A DNA stretch of 47,158 nt, taken from the NCBI GenBank assembly GCA_001464055.1, contig LNET01000066.1, forward strand, positions 1 through 47,158. The letters run 5' to 3'. Source of the stretch: Burkholderiales bacterium Ga0077543 (GTDB taxonomy: Bacteria; Pseudomonadota; Gammaproteobacteria; Burkholderiales; Burkholderiaceae_C). Position numbers and translations under genes: made by a program. The notes beneath the pieces were generated by a model. The model saw nothing but the letters and a program-made list of their open reading frames with translations. It had not been told where the DNA came from and made no database searches. How positions within the stretch are numbered: the stretch's first letter is position 1; each line of letters begins with the position of its first letter. Of this stretch, positions 1 through 11,091 are shown one piece after another.

Positions 1-99
1 GACCCTCCTGGCGCGCCAGCGCGGCCAGCTGGCGCCAGGCGCCACGCCGCGCCTGGCCGGGCAAGCCCGGTGCCGCTGCAGCTTGTTCCAGCAGCCGAC
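1..99. repeat. 99-bp direct repeat, left copy (fragment of hemY 3' region)
   Basis: These bases are identical to 693-791, which code on the minus strand for part of the HemY C-terminus. The copy starts at the window edge, so it may extend further left. At base 100 the two copies diverge: this one runs into the AlpA-like gene, the other into the hemY body. A repeat of exactly this length at a sequence end, together with a broken frame at the other copy, fits either a rearrangement or an assembly-graph overlap. Confidence 0.9.
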
Positions 100-105
100 C
101 AGATC

Positions 106-294
106 ATGGCTGCGCAGCCGATCCTGCTGCGCCTGCCGATGGTCATGCGGATCACCGGCCTGGCCAGGTCAACGATCTACAAGCTCATTTCGCAGAACCA
201 GTTCCCGGTGCCGATCAAGCTGTCCACACGAGCGGTCGCCTGGCTGCAGTCCGAGATCGAGACCTGGGTGTCGTCGCGCGTGCGCGCGCACTGA
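106..294 (+). CDS. AlpA-family HTH regulator (excisionase-like)
   Basis: This small protein of about 62 residues has the AlpA/phage-regulator pattern: a LRLPMVMRITGLARSTIY helix-turn-helix core, then FPVPIKL and a SEIETWV C-terminal helix. Such proteins regulate excision or early genes of P4-like prophages and integrative elements, so it marks an element end next to the tRNA-Arg gene. I chose the ATG at 106; an in-frame upstream start at 70 would lie inside the hemY-derived repeat. No good ribosome binding site precedes 106, and the upstream region is itself a repeat junction, so the native promoter is probably missing. No integrase is visible in this window. Confidence 0.75.
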   Translation: MAAQPILLRLPMVMRITGLARSTIYKLISQNQFPVPIKLSTRAVAWLQSEIETWVSSRVRAH

Positions 295-490
295 GCCACG
301 CCAGAAGCCGACGCTCGCCGCAGCCGCCGCCACCGGTCCACGGGCCGCTGGCGGCGTTCTGTTTTCCGCGTCCCGACGGCTGACTGCGACAGGACTCGCT
401 GGATGCTGAGGTTCGCCCCACGCATTGCCAGATCCCAGCAAAAGCGTTGTAGGCTTTTTGTAGGCTTCCTGAGGTCTCCAGAAAGACTAA

Positions 491-528
491 GGGCCTAGAA
501 AGTTAGCTTTCGCTTACCTTCTAGGCCC
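491..528 (-). terminator. Hairpin terminator downstream of tRNA-Arg
   Basis: GGGCCTAGAA at 491-500 pairs with TTCTAGGCCC at 519-528. The stem continues inward with two mismatches to about 17 bp around a TTTC loop. It lies 10 bases past the tRNA 3' end, and on the minus strand it is followed by a T-rich run. This is a likely intrinsic terminator for the tRNA transcript. Confidence 0.8.
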
Positions 529-537
529 CGTCATTAC

Positions 538-614
538 TGGTGCGGCTGGCAGGAATCGAACCCACGACCCCTTGGTTCGTAGCCAAGTACTCTATCCAGC
601 TGAGCTACAGCCGC
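538..614 (-). tRNA. tRNA-Arg (anticodon ACG)
   Basis: On the minus strand a complete 77-nt cloverleaf can be folded. The 7-bp acceptor stem is GCGGCTG/CAGCCGC with an encoded ACCA end. The D arm contains AGCTCAG, the anticodon stem CTTGG/CCAAG encloses the loop CTACGAA (anticodon ACG, arginine), and the T arm contains GGTTCGATTCC. It lies 28 nt downstream of the hemY stop codon on the same strand. tRNA-Arg genes are frequent integration targets, which fits the AlpA-like gene next to it. The 3' end is intact. Confidence 0.97.
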
Positions 615-642
615 ACGTAGCCTAACAGTGTAGCACGCAATT

Positions 643-1868
643 TCAGTCGATGCCTGCAGCCTCGCGGTCGCAATCGGCGGCCCGCGCTTCCAGACCCTCC
701 TGGCGCGCCAGCGCGGCCAGCTGGCGCCAGGCGCCACGCCGCGCCTGGCCGGGCAAGCCCGGTGCCGCTGCAGCTTGTTCCAGCAGCCGACTTCGGCAAA
801 TGCCTGACCCACGGCCGCCACCACGGCGGGTTCGTGGCCGAAGGCCTGTACCGCGCTTTCCAGGCGCGGCAGCCAGTCCGGGCCGATGCCGGGGCAGGCT
901 TCGATGAAGGCCAGCGCGATGACTTCGCGGTCCTCGCGGCTGAGCTCCGACAGCCGCTCCCAGAAAGGCCGCAGCCATTGCCGGGCCTCGTCATGGGCCT
1001 GCAGTTGCACGGCACGCTGCGCGGCACGGGCGGTGACTTGCGCGTCGCGCTTGTCGGCGGCGTCGAACTGGGCCCACAGGCGACGCAGCTGTTGCACGTC
1101 GTACACGCTGTCCAGCGCCTCGCCAGCCAATGAACGCAGCAGACCCTGCGCCACCACCGAGGAAAAGGCCTGGTGGTTGGCGAGCAGGCGCGCCATGTGC
1201 AGGGCTTCGAGCGGCTGGCGGTCCAGGCGTGCCGCTTGCAGCTTGAGGCGCAAGGCCTGGGTTCGGCGCGCCGCGCCCGGCGGCAAGGCGGCCAGCATCT
1301 CCAGGGCCCGCTGGGCATCGCGGTCGTCCAGCGCCCATTCGGCTGCCAGCATGCGTGCAGCGTCGTCGGCGGGCTGCGGGCTGCCCGGCTTGCGTGGGGA
1401 TTGCAAGGCCTGCGCCAGCACCAGGTCACGCTGCGGCCGGTCCTGCAGGCGATGCAGGCTGCCGGCCGCAAGCAGCTGCGCCAACAGCCTGAAATCGCCG
1501 TCGCCCTGAAGGCCGGGTGCTTCGCTCTGCAGCAGCAAGGCGCGCTGGGCCGCCTTGCGCGCGCGGCCGTAGCGGGCACTGAAGTACTCCGCCAGGGCGT
1601 CGCGAAACGCAGCCTGGGCCGCGCGTTCCTTCTGCGAGGCCCGCCACTCGCTGGCACGCCGCGGCAGACTGAACAGCACCGTGGCCGCCTGGACCGCAGC
1701 CACCCCCAGCACGCAGCCGCCGACCAGCAGGATGACGAACAGATTGAGCGACAGGTCGGTGCGCCAGCCATGCCAGTAGAGGGTGACGAGGCCGTCGTTG
1801 CTGCCCAGCAGCGTGGCTGCCACCACGGCCGCGGTGAACAGCAGGATCAACCAGACGATGCGCCGCAT
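643..1868 (-). pseudogene. hemY: HemY (haem-biosynthesis-associated membrane protein), frame broken near the 3' end
   Basis: HemY proteins are inner-membrane tetratricopeptide-type proteins linked to tetrapyrrole synthesis in proteobacteria. This one begins MRRIVWLILLFTAAVVAATL, a first membrane helix, followed by a second helix near residues 40-65 and a helical-repeat domain. The main frame reads well to AFAE, at about 792. The expected C-terminus (LLEQAAAAPGLPG, then AWRQLAALARQEG, stop at 643) lies in another frame. Judged from the family pattern, a stretch of roughly 22 nt (a RxLWGKA-like segment) is missing exactly at the end of the 99-bp repeat. Without the fix the main frame would run through the tRNA gene to 534. 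It follows hemX with a 15-nt gap in the hemC-D-X-Y block. Real deletion and misassembly are both possible. Confidence 0.8.
693..791. repeat. 99-bp direct repeat, right copy (within hemY)
   Basis: Identical to 1-99. It codes on the minus strand for part of the HemY C-terminus. Its right boundary at 791/792 coincides with the point where hemY loses frame. Confidence 0.9.
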
Positions 1869-1883
1869 GGGCCGGCCCGCCCT

Positions 1884-3224
1884 TCAGCGCACGGCCGACG
1901 CCGTGGCGATGGCCGCCAGCGTGGCTTCAGGCCGGGGAATGCTGACCACGCGGGCCTCGCCAGCCACCTGCCTGAGCAGTGCACTGCCTTGCTGCACGCG
2001 CCGCGAACTGCGATCGAAGTACTTGTCCAGAGTCGTCTGGGCATCGCGAAGGTCGAGCTGGGCGGTGTCGAACTGCCGCGACAGCAGGGCCAGACGGGCA
2101 TTGAGCAGCCGCAGCTTCAGGTTCTCGCGCAGGAACCAGGCTTGCTCGGGGGCCAGCAGCATGGCCTCGGGCTCGGCGATCCGGGTCACGCGGATCAGGC
2201 TTCGGACCTCGTTCCAGACGTGCCCCAGCAGACGTTGCCCCTGCTCGCCCAGCATGCCGCTCCAGGACCTGGCGGGTTCCGCTTGCGGGCCGGTCGCGGC
2301 AGCAGCACTGGCCGCCGTGGCGGGTGCACCGCCTGCTGCAGCAGAGGCTGCGCCTTCTGCCACGGCAGAGGCTGCGGCCGAGGCCGCCGCAGCGGCCTTC
2401 GCAGCAGGCTGCACACGCACGGCCGCGGATGCCGAAGCCGCTGGCTGGCGCGCTGCAACGGACTCTGCGCGAGCCGTGCGCCGCTGCGGCTCAGAGGCCA
2501 GCGGCAGATCGTCGACCATGCGGGTGAGTTCGTCCAGGCGGGCCGTCAAGGCACCGATGTCCGAGGCCCCGGCCGCCCGCACGCGGTCCAGGTCCTGCGC
2601 GACTGCACGGCGCACGCGTTCGAGTTGCGGCTGGTTATAGCGGGCCAGGCGTTCGTCGGCCTGCTGCAGCGTCACCACCAGCGGCTCGGCGCTGCCGGTG
2701 ATGGCGCTTTGCTGCAGGGCTACCCGCAAAGCGCTGTCGATGTCGGCGAGCACGCTTTCGTCACGCGAGCGGGCCAGCGACTGCACGAGATCCTCGAACT
2801 GGGTCCGCTGCAGGCTGGACTCAGCCACGCGTGCGTCCAGCAAGGCCACGCGCGCTGCGGCCTCGCGGGCCACGGCCTCGGCCTGGCGGGCCAGGGTCCT
2901 GGCCTCGGTGGCCTGGCTGCCGCTGTCCTGCTGGCGCTTGACGAGTTCGACCTCGAGTGCCTTGACGCGCTGCTGCGTGTTCCAGGCGAACACCAGCGCG
3001 CCAGCGGCCAAGGCTGCCAGCAGCAGCCCCGCCAGCACTGTCCAGCGGCCCATGCCCGCGGCCTGCACATCGGCTGCAGGCAGTACGGGCGGGGGGGCCA
3101 GAGCGACAGGTGGCGGGCTCTCGGGCTTCGGGGCTTCAGGTTCGGTCACGGGCGCGCCAGCTTGGGATAGGCCAGATTCTAGGGAGTACGGGTCTTCCTG
3201 CGGCCCGGTGCGGGGTTGGCCCAC
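1884..3224 (-). CDS. hemX: HemX-like membrane protein
   Basis: HemX proteins are encoded between hemD and hemY and are often annotated as uroporphyrinogen-III C-methyltransferase-like, but they lack the methyltransferase fold; their exact role is unclear. Visible parts are a Pro/Ala-rich cytoplasmic N-terminus, one membrane helix (WTVLAGLLLAALAAGALVF, about residues 60-78), a long coiled-coil region (about 80-180), an Ala-rich linker, and a conserved C-terminal domain with WNEVRSLIRVTRI and LREN motifs. The GTG start at 3224 overlaps hemD by 46 nt and is uncertain; a GTG at 3149 would remove the overlap. Order and strand match the haem operon. Confidence 0.85.
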   Translation of the reverse strand: MGQPRTGPQEDPYSLESGLSQAGAPVTEPEAPKPESPPPVALAPPPVLPAADVQAAGMGRWTVLAGLLLAALAAGALVFAWNTQQRVKALEVELVKRQQDSGSQATEARTLARQAEAVAREAAARVALLDARVAESSLQRTQFEDLVQSLARSRDESVLADIDSALRVALQQSAITGSAEPLVVTLQQADERLARYNQPQLERVRRAVAQDLDRVRAAGASDIGALTARLDELTRMVDDLPLASEPQRRTARAESVAARQPAASASAAVRVQPAAKAAAAASAAASAVAEGAASAAAGGAPATAASAAAATGPQAEPARSWSGMLGEQGQRLLGHVWNEVRSLIRVTRIAEPEAMLLAPEQAWFLRENLKLRLLNARLALLSRQFDTAQLDLRDAQTTLDKYFDRSSRRVQQGSALLRQVAGEARVVSIPRPEATLAAIATASAVR

Positions 3225-3985
3225 CAGTCGGCCACGGCCTGCACGTCGACGCCGACCTGCTGCACCTGGCCGAACCCGGCGTCGCGGGCGGTCTGCACGA
3301 TGCGCGGATGCGGCGCGATGGCGCGGCTGTGCTGCCAGTCCGGCGCTGGTTGCAAGCGGCGAGCCAACCAGCCCAGATGACCGATGGCTTCGCTGCTGCT
3401 GAAGTGCCAGACATGTTGTTCCGGCTCGGCGATGGCGTCGCGCAGCAGCGCCGCTTCTGTCTCATTCAAGCGCGGCGGGGAACGCCGATAGGCCGCGATG
3501 AAGTCGACTTCGGCGCCCCTGGAGCGCAGTGCGTCTGCCAGCCAGTCACGGCCTTCTTCGCCGCGCACCACCAGCACTCGACGGGCAGCCCAGGGGCGGA
3601 ACTGCAGTTCTTCCCACAGTCCTTCGGAATCGAACCGGCCAGCCTTCGGGTCGGGTTCGACCAGCTGGGTCCGGGCCACGCCCTGCGCCAGCAGCGCGGC
3701 CGTCGTGCCGGGGCCGGTGGAGCCGGCCCAGACGCCGATGGGCCAAGCCGTACGGCCACCCGGGGTGGCGGCGCCGGCCGCAAAAAAGTAGTTCACCGCA
3801 TTTGCGCTGACGAAGACGGCCATGGCGTGCAACGGCAACTGCGCCCAGGCCGCCCGCAGCGGCGCGGGGTCTTCCAGCGGGTCGATGTGGATCAGCGGCA
3901 GGGCCTGGGCGTCCACGCCCAGGGCCTGCAGCCGCGTCACCCATGGCGCAGCCTGGCCGAGCGGGCGGGTGACGATGAGCCTCAC
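3179..3985 (-). CDS. hemD: Uroporphyrinogen-III synthase
   Basis: HemD cyclises hydroxymethylbilane to uroporphyrinogen III with inversion of ring D. The 268-residue protein starts [12 protein letters not shown], the typical N-terminal strand and turn, and has two alternating alpha/beta halves with the family signatures [11 protein letters not shown] (near residue 60), [12 protein letters not shown] (near 90) and [11 protein letters not shown] (near 195). The family is poorly conserved, so identification also leans on position. The GTG start overlaps the hemC stop codon (GTGA), which implies translational coupling. Confidence 0.92.
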   Translation of the reverse strand: MRLIVTRPLGQAAPWVTRLQALGVDAQALPLIHIDPLEDPAPLRAAWAQLPLHAMAVFVSANAVNYFFAAGAATPGGRTAWPIGVWAGSTGPGTTAALLAQGVARTQLVEPDPKAGRFDSEGLWEELQFRPWAARRVLVVRGEEGRDWLADALRSRGAEVDFIAAYRRSPPRLNETEAALLRDAIAEPEQHVWHFSSSEAIGHLGWLARRLQPAPDWQHSRAIAPHPRIVQTARDAGFGQVQQVGVDVQAVADWWANPAPGRRKTRTP

Positions 3986-4932
3986 GGCGGCGGCTGCAGG
4001 TACTCGCCTGCGCCGGCAGCACGCAGGGCCTGCGCGGCACGTTCGCCGAGCGCGCGCGCAGCCGGCTCGCTGTCGACGGCCTGCACGATCTCGGCCTGCA
4101 CCGTGGTGTGCAGCAGTGGCCGCCTGACGTCGACGCTGTCGCCCAGTGCCGCCACCAGCGTCAGTTGCCTGCCTTGCCAGGTGGCGTGCGCGGCCAGCGG
4201 CATGCTGCAGCTGCCACCCAGCGCGCGGGACACCGCGCGCTCGGCGTGGGCGGCCAGAAAGGTGGGCAGGTGGATGGTCTGGCGCAGCAGGTCGCGCAGC
4301 GCGGTGGCGTCTTCGCGGACCTCGATGCCGAGCGCGCCCTGGCCGGCTGCAGGAATCATCTGCTCGGGCTCGAAACGGCAGCGGATGCGCTCGGCCAGGC
4401 CCAGCCGCATCAGGCCCGCTGCGGCCAGCACGATGGCGTCGAAGCCGCCTTCGTCGAGCTTGCGCAGGCGCGTGTCCAGGTTGCCGCGCAACGGTTCGAT
4501 CTGCAGGTCGGGCCGCCGGGCCATCAGCTGGGTGACGCGGCGCAGGCTGCTGGTGCCGACCACGGCACCCTGGGGCAGTTCGTCCAGGCTGGCGTAGCGG
4601 CTGCTGACGAAGGCGTCGCGGGGATCTTCACGTTCCCAGACAGCGGCCAGCGCAAAACCCTCCGGCAGGTCCATCGGCACGTCCTTCAGGGAGTGCACCG
4701 CCAGGTGGGCACGCCCTTGCTCGAGCGCGGTCTCGAGCTCCTTCACGAACAGGCCCTTGCCGCCGACCTTGCTGAGCGCGCGGTCCAGGATCTGGTCGCC
4801 CAGGGTGGTCATGCCCAGCAGTTCGACGGCCAGGCCAAAGCGGGCGACCAGCGCGTCGCGCACATGTTCGGCCTGCCAAAGGGCCAGGCGGCTTTCGCGC
4901 GTGGCGATGATGGTGGGGGTGTTTGGACTCAT
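3982..4932 (-). CDS. hemC: Hydroxymethylbilane synthase (porphobilinogen deaminase)
   Basis: HemC joins four porphobilinogen units into hydroxymethylbilane in tetrapyrrole synthesis. The 316-residue protein begins with the family pattern [17 protein letters not shown]. It continues with [10 protein letters not shown], the VHSLKDVP motif, GTSSLRR and RGNLDTRL. The dipyrromethane cofactor cysteine lies in [12 protein letters not shown], near residue 245. I chose the ATG at 4932, where the conserved N-terminus begins; an upstream start at 5004 would run into the ppc promoter region. It is the first gene of the hemC-D-X-Y block, divergent from ppc with a 132-nt gap holding a perfect palindrome. 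Confidence 0.97.
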   Translation of the reverse strand: MSPNTPTIIATRESRLALWQAEHVRDALVARFGLAVELLGMTTLGDQILDRALSKVGGKGLFVKELETALEQGRAHLAVHSLKDVPMDLPEGFALAAVWEREDPRDAFVSSRYASLDELPQGAVVGTSSLRRVTQLMARRPDLQIEPLRGNLDTRLRKLDEGGFDAIVLAAAGLMRLGLAERIRCRFEPEQMIPAAGQGALGIEVREDATALRDLLRQTIHLPTFLAAHAERAVSRALGGSCSMPLAAHATWQGRQLTLVAALGDSVDVRRPLLHTTVQAEIVQAVDSEPAARALGERAAQALRAAGAGEYLQPPP

Positions 4933-5033
4933 GGCACCGATTATCGCCAGCGCCGTGCCGCGCAGCGGCGTCGGCGTCACGGCCGTGCAGCACGTTGTCG
5001 GCATTGCGGCGGCATGCGCCTTGCGTGCATCAT

Positions 5034-5050
5034 CTGTAACCTGGTTACAG
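5034..5050. promoter_or_regulatory. Perfect 17-bp palindrome between hemC and ppc
   Basis: CTGTAACC-T-GGTTACAG has two perfect 8-bp arms around a single central base. It ends 14 nt before the ppc ATG and lies about 100 nt upstream of hemC. The shape fits a dimeric repressor site. No regulator gene is adjacent, so the binding protein is unknown. Confidence 0.6.
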
Positions 5051-5064
5051 CTTCAGGACGTCTC

Positions 5065-7908
<2,844 letters not shown>

Positions 7909-8056
7909 TTCGCGCCGGGCGACCCCGCATTCAAGGGGGGGCCTCGAAGCTGGCCGGTACATCCATCCTGCAAGGGGCTGCGTAAGGCATGGAGACACAG
8001 GCACGCGCCCCGGCCGTGCGCTGTGGCGCATCCATCCACCTTCCAGGAGAGCCCCC

Positions 8057-8965
8057 ATGACACCGTCCCACCCGTTTCCACGCCTGCCCGCCCTGGCCGC
8101 ATCGGGCGCTGTCCGCGCCGCCGCTGTCGCCGCCTTGTCGTTGGCGGCCAGCGTGGCCAGCGCCCAGGCGCTGGTCGGCCTGACCAGCGCGAACCAGATC
8201 TCGCGTTTCGATGCCGCCACGCCAGCGATGGCCAGCACCGTGGCCATCACCGGCCTGGCCGCAGGTGACCGTTTCGTCGGCATCGACCTGCGCCCGAGCA
8301 ACAACACGATCTACGGCATCACGCTGTCGAACCAGATCTACACGCTCAACGAATTCACCGGCGCGGCCAGCTTCGTCGCGGCGCTGTCGGTGCCGCTCAT
8401 CGCCAGTAACCTGGGCTGGGGGATCGATTTCAATCCTGCAGCGGACTTCGCGGGGGCCGCCTCGCTGCGCGTCGTGAGCTCGGCCGGCGCGAACCTGGCC
8501 GTGAACGCGAACACCGGCGTGGTCGGCAACACCGCCAACAACATCGGTGCCGGCTTCACGGCGGTGGGCTACACCAACTCGACCCCGGCAGGCGCTCCCG
8601 CCGGCACCGGCCTGTACTACATCAACAGCGACAGCAACACCCTGGCCTTCGCGCCAACGGCATTCAATGCGCCAGCCATCGGCACCGTCGGAGCGCTGGG
8701 GGTGAATGTCGTCAATGCCAACGGTTTCGAGGTGCTCGCCAATGGCACGGCCTTCGCTGCGCTCAACGTCGAGGGCAGTTCGTCGCTGGCCACCGGCATC
8801 TACGGCATCAACCTGGCCACTGGCGCAGCCACCCTGACGGGCACCTACAACGGCACCTTGTCGGGCCTGACGATCAGCGCCGTGCCCGAACCCGGCACCT
8901 ACGGCCTGCTGGCCGCGGGCCTGGCGGTCATTGGCGCCATGGCCAGACGGCGTCGCCAGGCCTGA
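8057..8965 (+). CDS. DUF4394-type exported protein with PEP-CTERM sorting signal
   Basis: The 302-residue protein has an N-terminal signal peptide (hydrophobic stretch near residues 15-38, ending ASVASAQA). A repetitive beta-rich domain follows, starting LVGLTSANQISRFDAATP, which resembles DUF4394. At the C-terminus is the tripartite PEP-CTERM tag: VPEPGTYGLL, a hydrophobic helix and an RRRR tail. PEP-CTERM proteins are processed by an exosortase and usually go to the envelope or the extracellular matrix; none is encoded in this window. GGAG at 8047-8050 supports the ATG at 8057. It overlaps the opposing gene by 67 bp at the 3' ends. Confidence 0.88.
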   Translation: MTPSHPFPRLPALAASGAVRAAAVAALSLAASVASAQALVGLTSANQISRFDAATPAMASTVAITGLAAGDRFVGIDLRPSNNTIYGITLSNQIYTLNEFTGAASFVAALSVPLIASNLGWGIDFNPAADFAGAASLRVVSSAGANLAVNANTGVVGNTANNIGAGFTAVGYTNSTPAGAPAGTGLYYINSDSNTLAFAPTAFNAPAIGTVGALGVNVVNANGFEVLANGTAFAALNVEGSSSLATGIYGINLATGAATLTGTYNGTLSGLTISAVPEPGTYGLLAAGLAVIGAMARRRRQA

Positions 8966-10263
8966 ACCTCGCCTTCGGCAGCCGCCGAGCGCACCTGCTT
9001 GAGGGTGCTCTCGACGGCACCACAGGCATGGGGCTGCGCGCCACTGGCAGACGGGGTCGCAGCCTGGGCCAGCGCCTTGGCGTCCTGTCGCAGAAGATCG
9101 AGCTCGGCTTCGGGCAGACCCAGGCGCGCGCCCAGCACTGCAGCCACAGCCAGAGCCTCGATGTCGCTGCCCTCTGAAAACATCTGCCGCGCCAGCGCTT
9201 CGCAATGGCTGCGCCGGCCGGCGCTGGCCAGGGTCTGGGCAGTGCACAGCTCCAGCGCCGCAGAGAAGGCCGGGCGCGACAGGTCGGCCGCGACCCCCTG
9301 GGCCTGTTGCAGTAGACGCTGCTGAAGGTAGCCAGGCAGATCTTCAGGCCAGGCACGGTCCACGGCCACGGGCAGCTGCGCCGCATGACCGCCAAACCGG
9401 GTGGCCTGCGCTGCCTTTTCCAGAGCCTGCTCCACTGCCATGGGCGCCAGCCCAGGCTGCCCGGCCAGCAGCAGCCAGGCCAGACCGTCGGCCGGGGCCT
9501 TGCGCACCAGGTCGCGCGGAGCAAGGCGCCGGCAATCGGGCGAGGCTGCATCGTCGCGCCGGCACAGTGCATGCGCCCAGTGCAACACCGTCGGGTCGGC
9601 GCTGTTGCGGGCCAGCCGCGCCAGGCTGCGGGTGGCCGCCAGTGCCGCGGCCGGTGTGTTGGCCAAGGTTTCGCCCACTCGCGCCGCCTGAAGCACCAGC
9701 GCGGCAGCACGGTCCTGTTCCGGCCCACCCGGCGCAGACAAGGTCGCCAGCACCCTGGGCCAGACCTGGGCGACGGCCATGTCGGCCAGGGGCTGCGGCA
9801 GCGTGTCCCATGCGGTGCCGGTGGGCAGCGTGCTGTCAGCACCGTCGGGTGGCGGCATCGTCAGACGACCGACACCACACAGCTCGACCACCCGTTCCGC
9901 AGGCGGCGTGGGCGTCAACCCGGCAGCCGCCCGCGCCGTGGCCAGGGCGGCAGAAGCGGCGCGGGCCACACGCGCAGCAGCCTCGCCTGGCTGGCCCCAC
10001 TGGGGTTCGGCGCCACTGGCGGACAACGGCGCCGACGCCCCGGCCAGCGCCGTGGCGCCCGCACTCGCCGAAGCGACGGCCGTGCCGGTTGCGGCCGATG
10101 CCGCGATGGCGGCTGGCCCTCCCGTCGGCGCCGCCGTCGGACCGGCGGTGGCGCCACGCCAGTCGGCATGGACCTGCAGCCCCAGCGCGATGGCCAGTAT
10201 GAGCAGCAACAGCACAGGCCAGGCACGGCGCCGGGGCAGGTTGACGTCGGGTGGCAGTGTCAT
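8899..10263 (-). CDS. Membrane-anchored protein of unknown function
   Basis: I do not recognise this 454-residue protein. From the ATG at 10263 it has a short cytoplasmic N-terminus ending PRRRAWP, one membrane helix (VLLLLILAIALGL), an Ala/Gly-rich low-complexity linker to about residue 90, and then an Ala-rich helical domain with cysteines at intervals, suggesting a periplasmic helical-repeat protein. It lies 31 nt downstream of the LytTR response regulator on the same strand, so it may be co-transcribed with that two-component system. Its last 22 codons overlap the PEP-CTERM gene antisense. Confidence 0.7.
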   Translation of the reverse strand: MTLPPDVNLPRRRAWPVLLLLILAIALGLQVHADWRGATAGPTAAPTGGPAAIAASAATGTAVASASAGATALAGASAPLSASGAEPQWGQPGEAAARVARAASAALATARAAAGLTPTPPAERVVELCGVGRLTMPPPDGADSTLPTGTAWDTLPQPLADMAVAQVWPRVLATLSAPGGPEQDRAAALVLQAARVGETLANTPAAALAATRSLARLARNSADPTVLHWAHALCRRDDAASPDCRRLAPRDLVRKAPADGLAWLLLAGQPGLAPMAVEQALEKAAQATRFGGHAAQLPVAVDRAWPEDLPGYLQQRLLQQAQGVAADLSRPAFSAALELCTAQTLASAGRRSHCEALARQMFSEGSDIEALAVAAVLGARLGLPEAELDLLRQDAKALAQAATPSASGAQPHACGAVESTLKQVRSAAAEGEVQAWRRRLAMAPMTARPAASRP

Positions 10264-10294
10264 GCCGGGTCTGACAGCCGGCTGGCGTGCGGGT

Positions 10295-11083
10295 TCAATC
10301 GGCCAGCGCCGCGCGCACCGCAGCCACCTGCCGCCGCGACACCGCCAGCCATTCGTCCAGCGGGGCCACGCGCACGGCCCAGCCTTCGCTGCCGTCCTCG
10401 CCGCCCAGCCCTTCACGCAAGGCCAGTGCGCGCACCGCATGGCGCGCCACCAGTGCATTGCGGTGCACGCGGATGAAGGGCGGGCCGCCCAGCACCGCCA
10501 GGCGTTGTTCCAGTTCGGACAGCGACTCGTCCAGCAGGTAGCTGTGGGCGGCTGTGCGCAGGGTCACGTACTTCAGCTCGGCCTTGAGGTACAGCACTTC
10601 GGGCAGCGGCAGGCGCAGCACCCGGCCACGGTCGCTGACCACCAGCACCGGGCCTTCCCCAGGTGGCGGTGTGCCGGCGATGGCGCCCGCCCGCGTCGCC
10701 AGCCGCTGCTGCACGCGCTGCAAGGCGGCATGCAGGCGCTCGCGCCGCACGGGCTTGGTCAGGTAGTCCACCGCTTCCAGGTCGAAAGCGGCCACGGCGT
10801 ATTCGGAATGGGCGCTGATGAACACCACGGCCGGCGGCTGCGGCAGCGCGCGCAGTGTCGACGCCAACTTCAGGCCCATGTGGCGGGAAGGTCCGGGCAT
10901 GCGGATGTCCAGCAGAAGCAAGTCGAAGGTCTCGCCCTCGGGGGCCGACTGCACCTGCCGCAGCGCGTCGTCGGCGTCCACGGCGTCGGCGATGGCCTCG
11001 ACCGGGATGTCGGCCAGATCCTGGATCAGGCTGCGCAGCCGCAGGCGGGCCAGGCCTTCGTCGTCGACGATCAGGATGCGCAT
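10295..11083 (-). CDS. LytTR-family response regulator (AlgR-like)
   Basis: A 262-residue two-domain regulator. The N-terminal receiver domain has the acidic pocket VDDE near residue 8, the phospho-acceptor Asp in LLLLDIRMPG (near 57), FISAH, and the Lys of YLTKPV. The C-terminal LytTR DNA-binding domain runs from about 155, with VLYLKAELKYVTLRT and FIRVHRNALVARHAV. It binds DNA as a dimer and is usually paired with a LytS/AlgZ kinase, which is the next gene upstream (8-nt gap). Targets are not visible here. The ATG at 11083 gives the standard MRILIVDDE start. Confidence 0.93.
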   Translation of the reverse strand: MRILIVDDEGLARLRLRSLIQDLADIPVEAIADAVDADDALRQVQSAPEGETFDLLLLDIRMPGPSRHMGLKLASTLRALPQPPAVVFISAHSEYAVAAFDLEAVDYLTKPVRRERLHAALQRVQQRLATRAGAIAGTPPPGEGPVLVVSDRGRVLRLPLPEVLYLKAELKYVTLRTAAHSYLLDESLSELEQRLAVLGGPPFIRVHRNALVARHAVRALALREGLGGEDGSEGWAVRVAPLDEWLAVSRRQVAAVRAALAD

Positions 11084-11091
11084 GCCGGCCC

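Noticed and set aside
534..642. HemY C-terminus extending through the tRNA gene
   Set aside because: The open frame continues only because hemY lost frame at 791/792; the family-like C-terminus ends at 643 in the other frame.
1173..3170. 665-codon plus-strand open frame
   Set aside because: It is antisense to hemY and hemX, low-complexity, with no motif.
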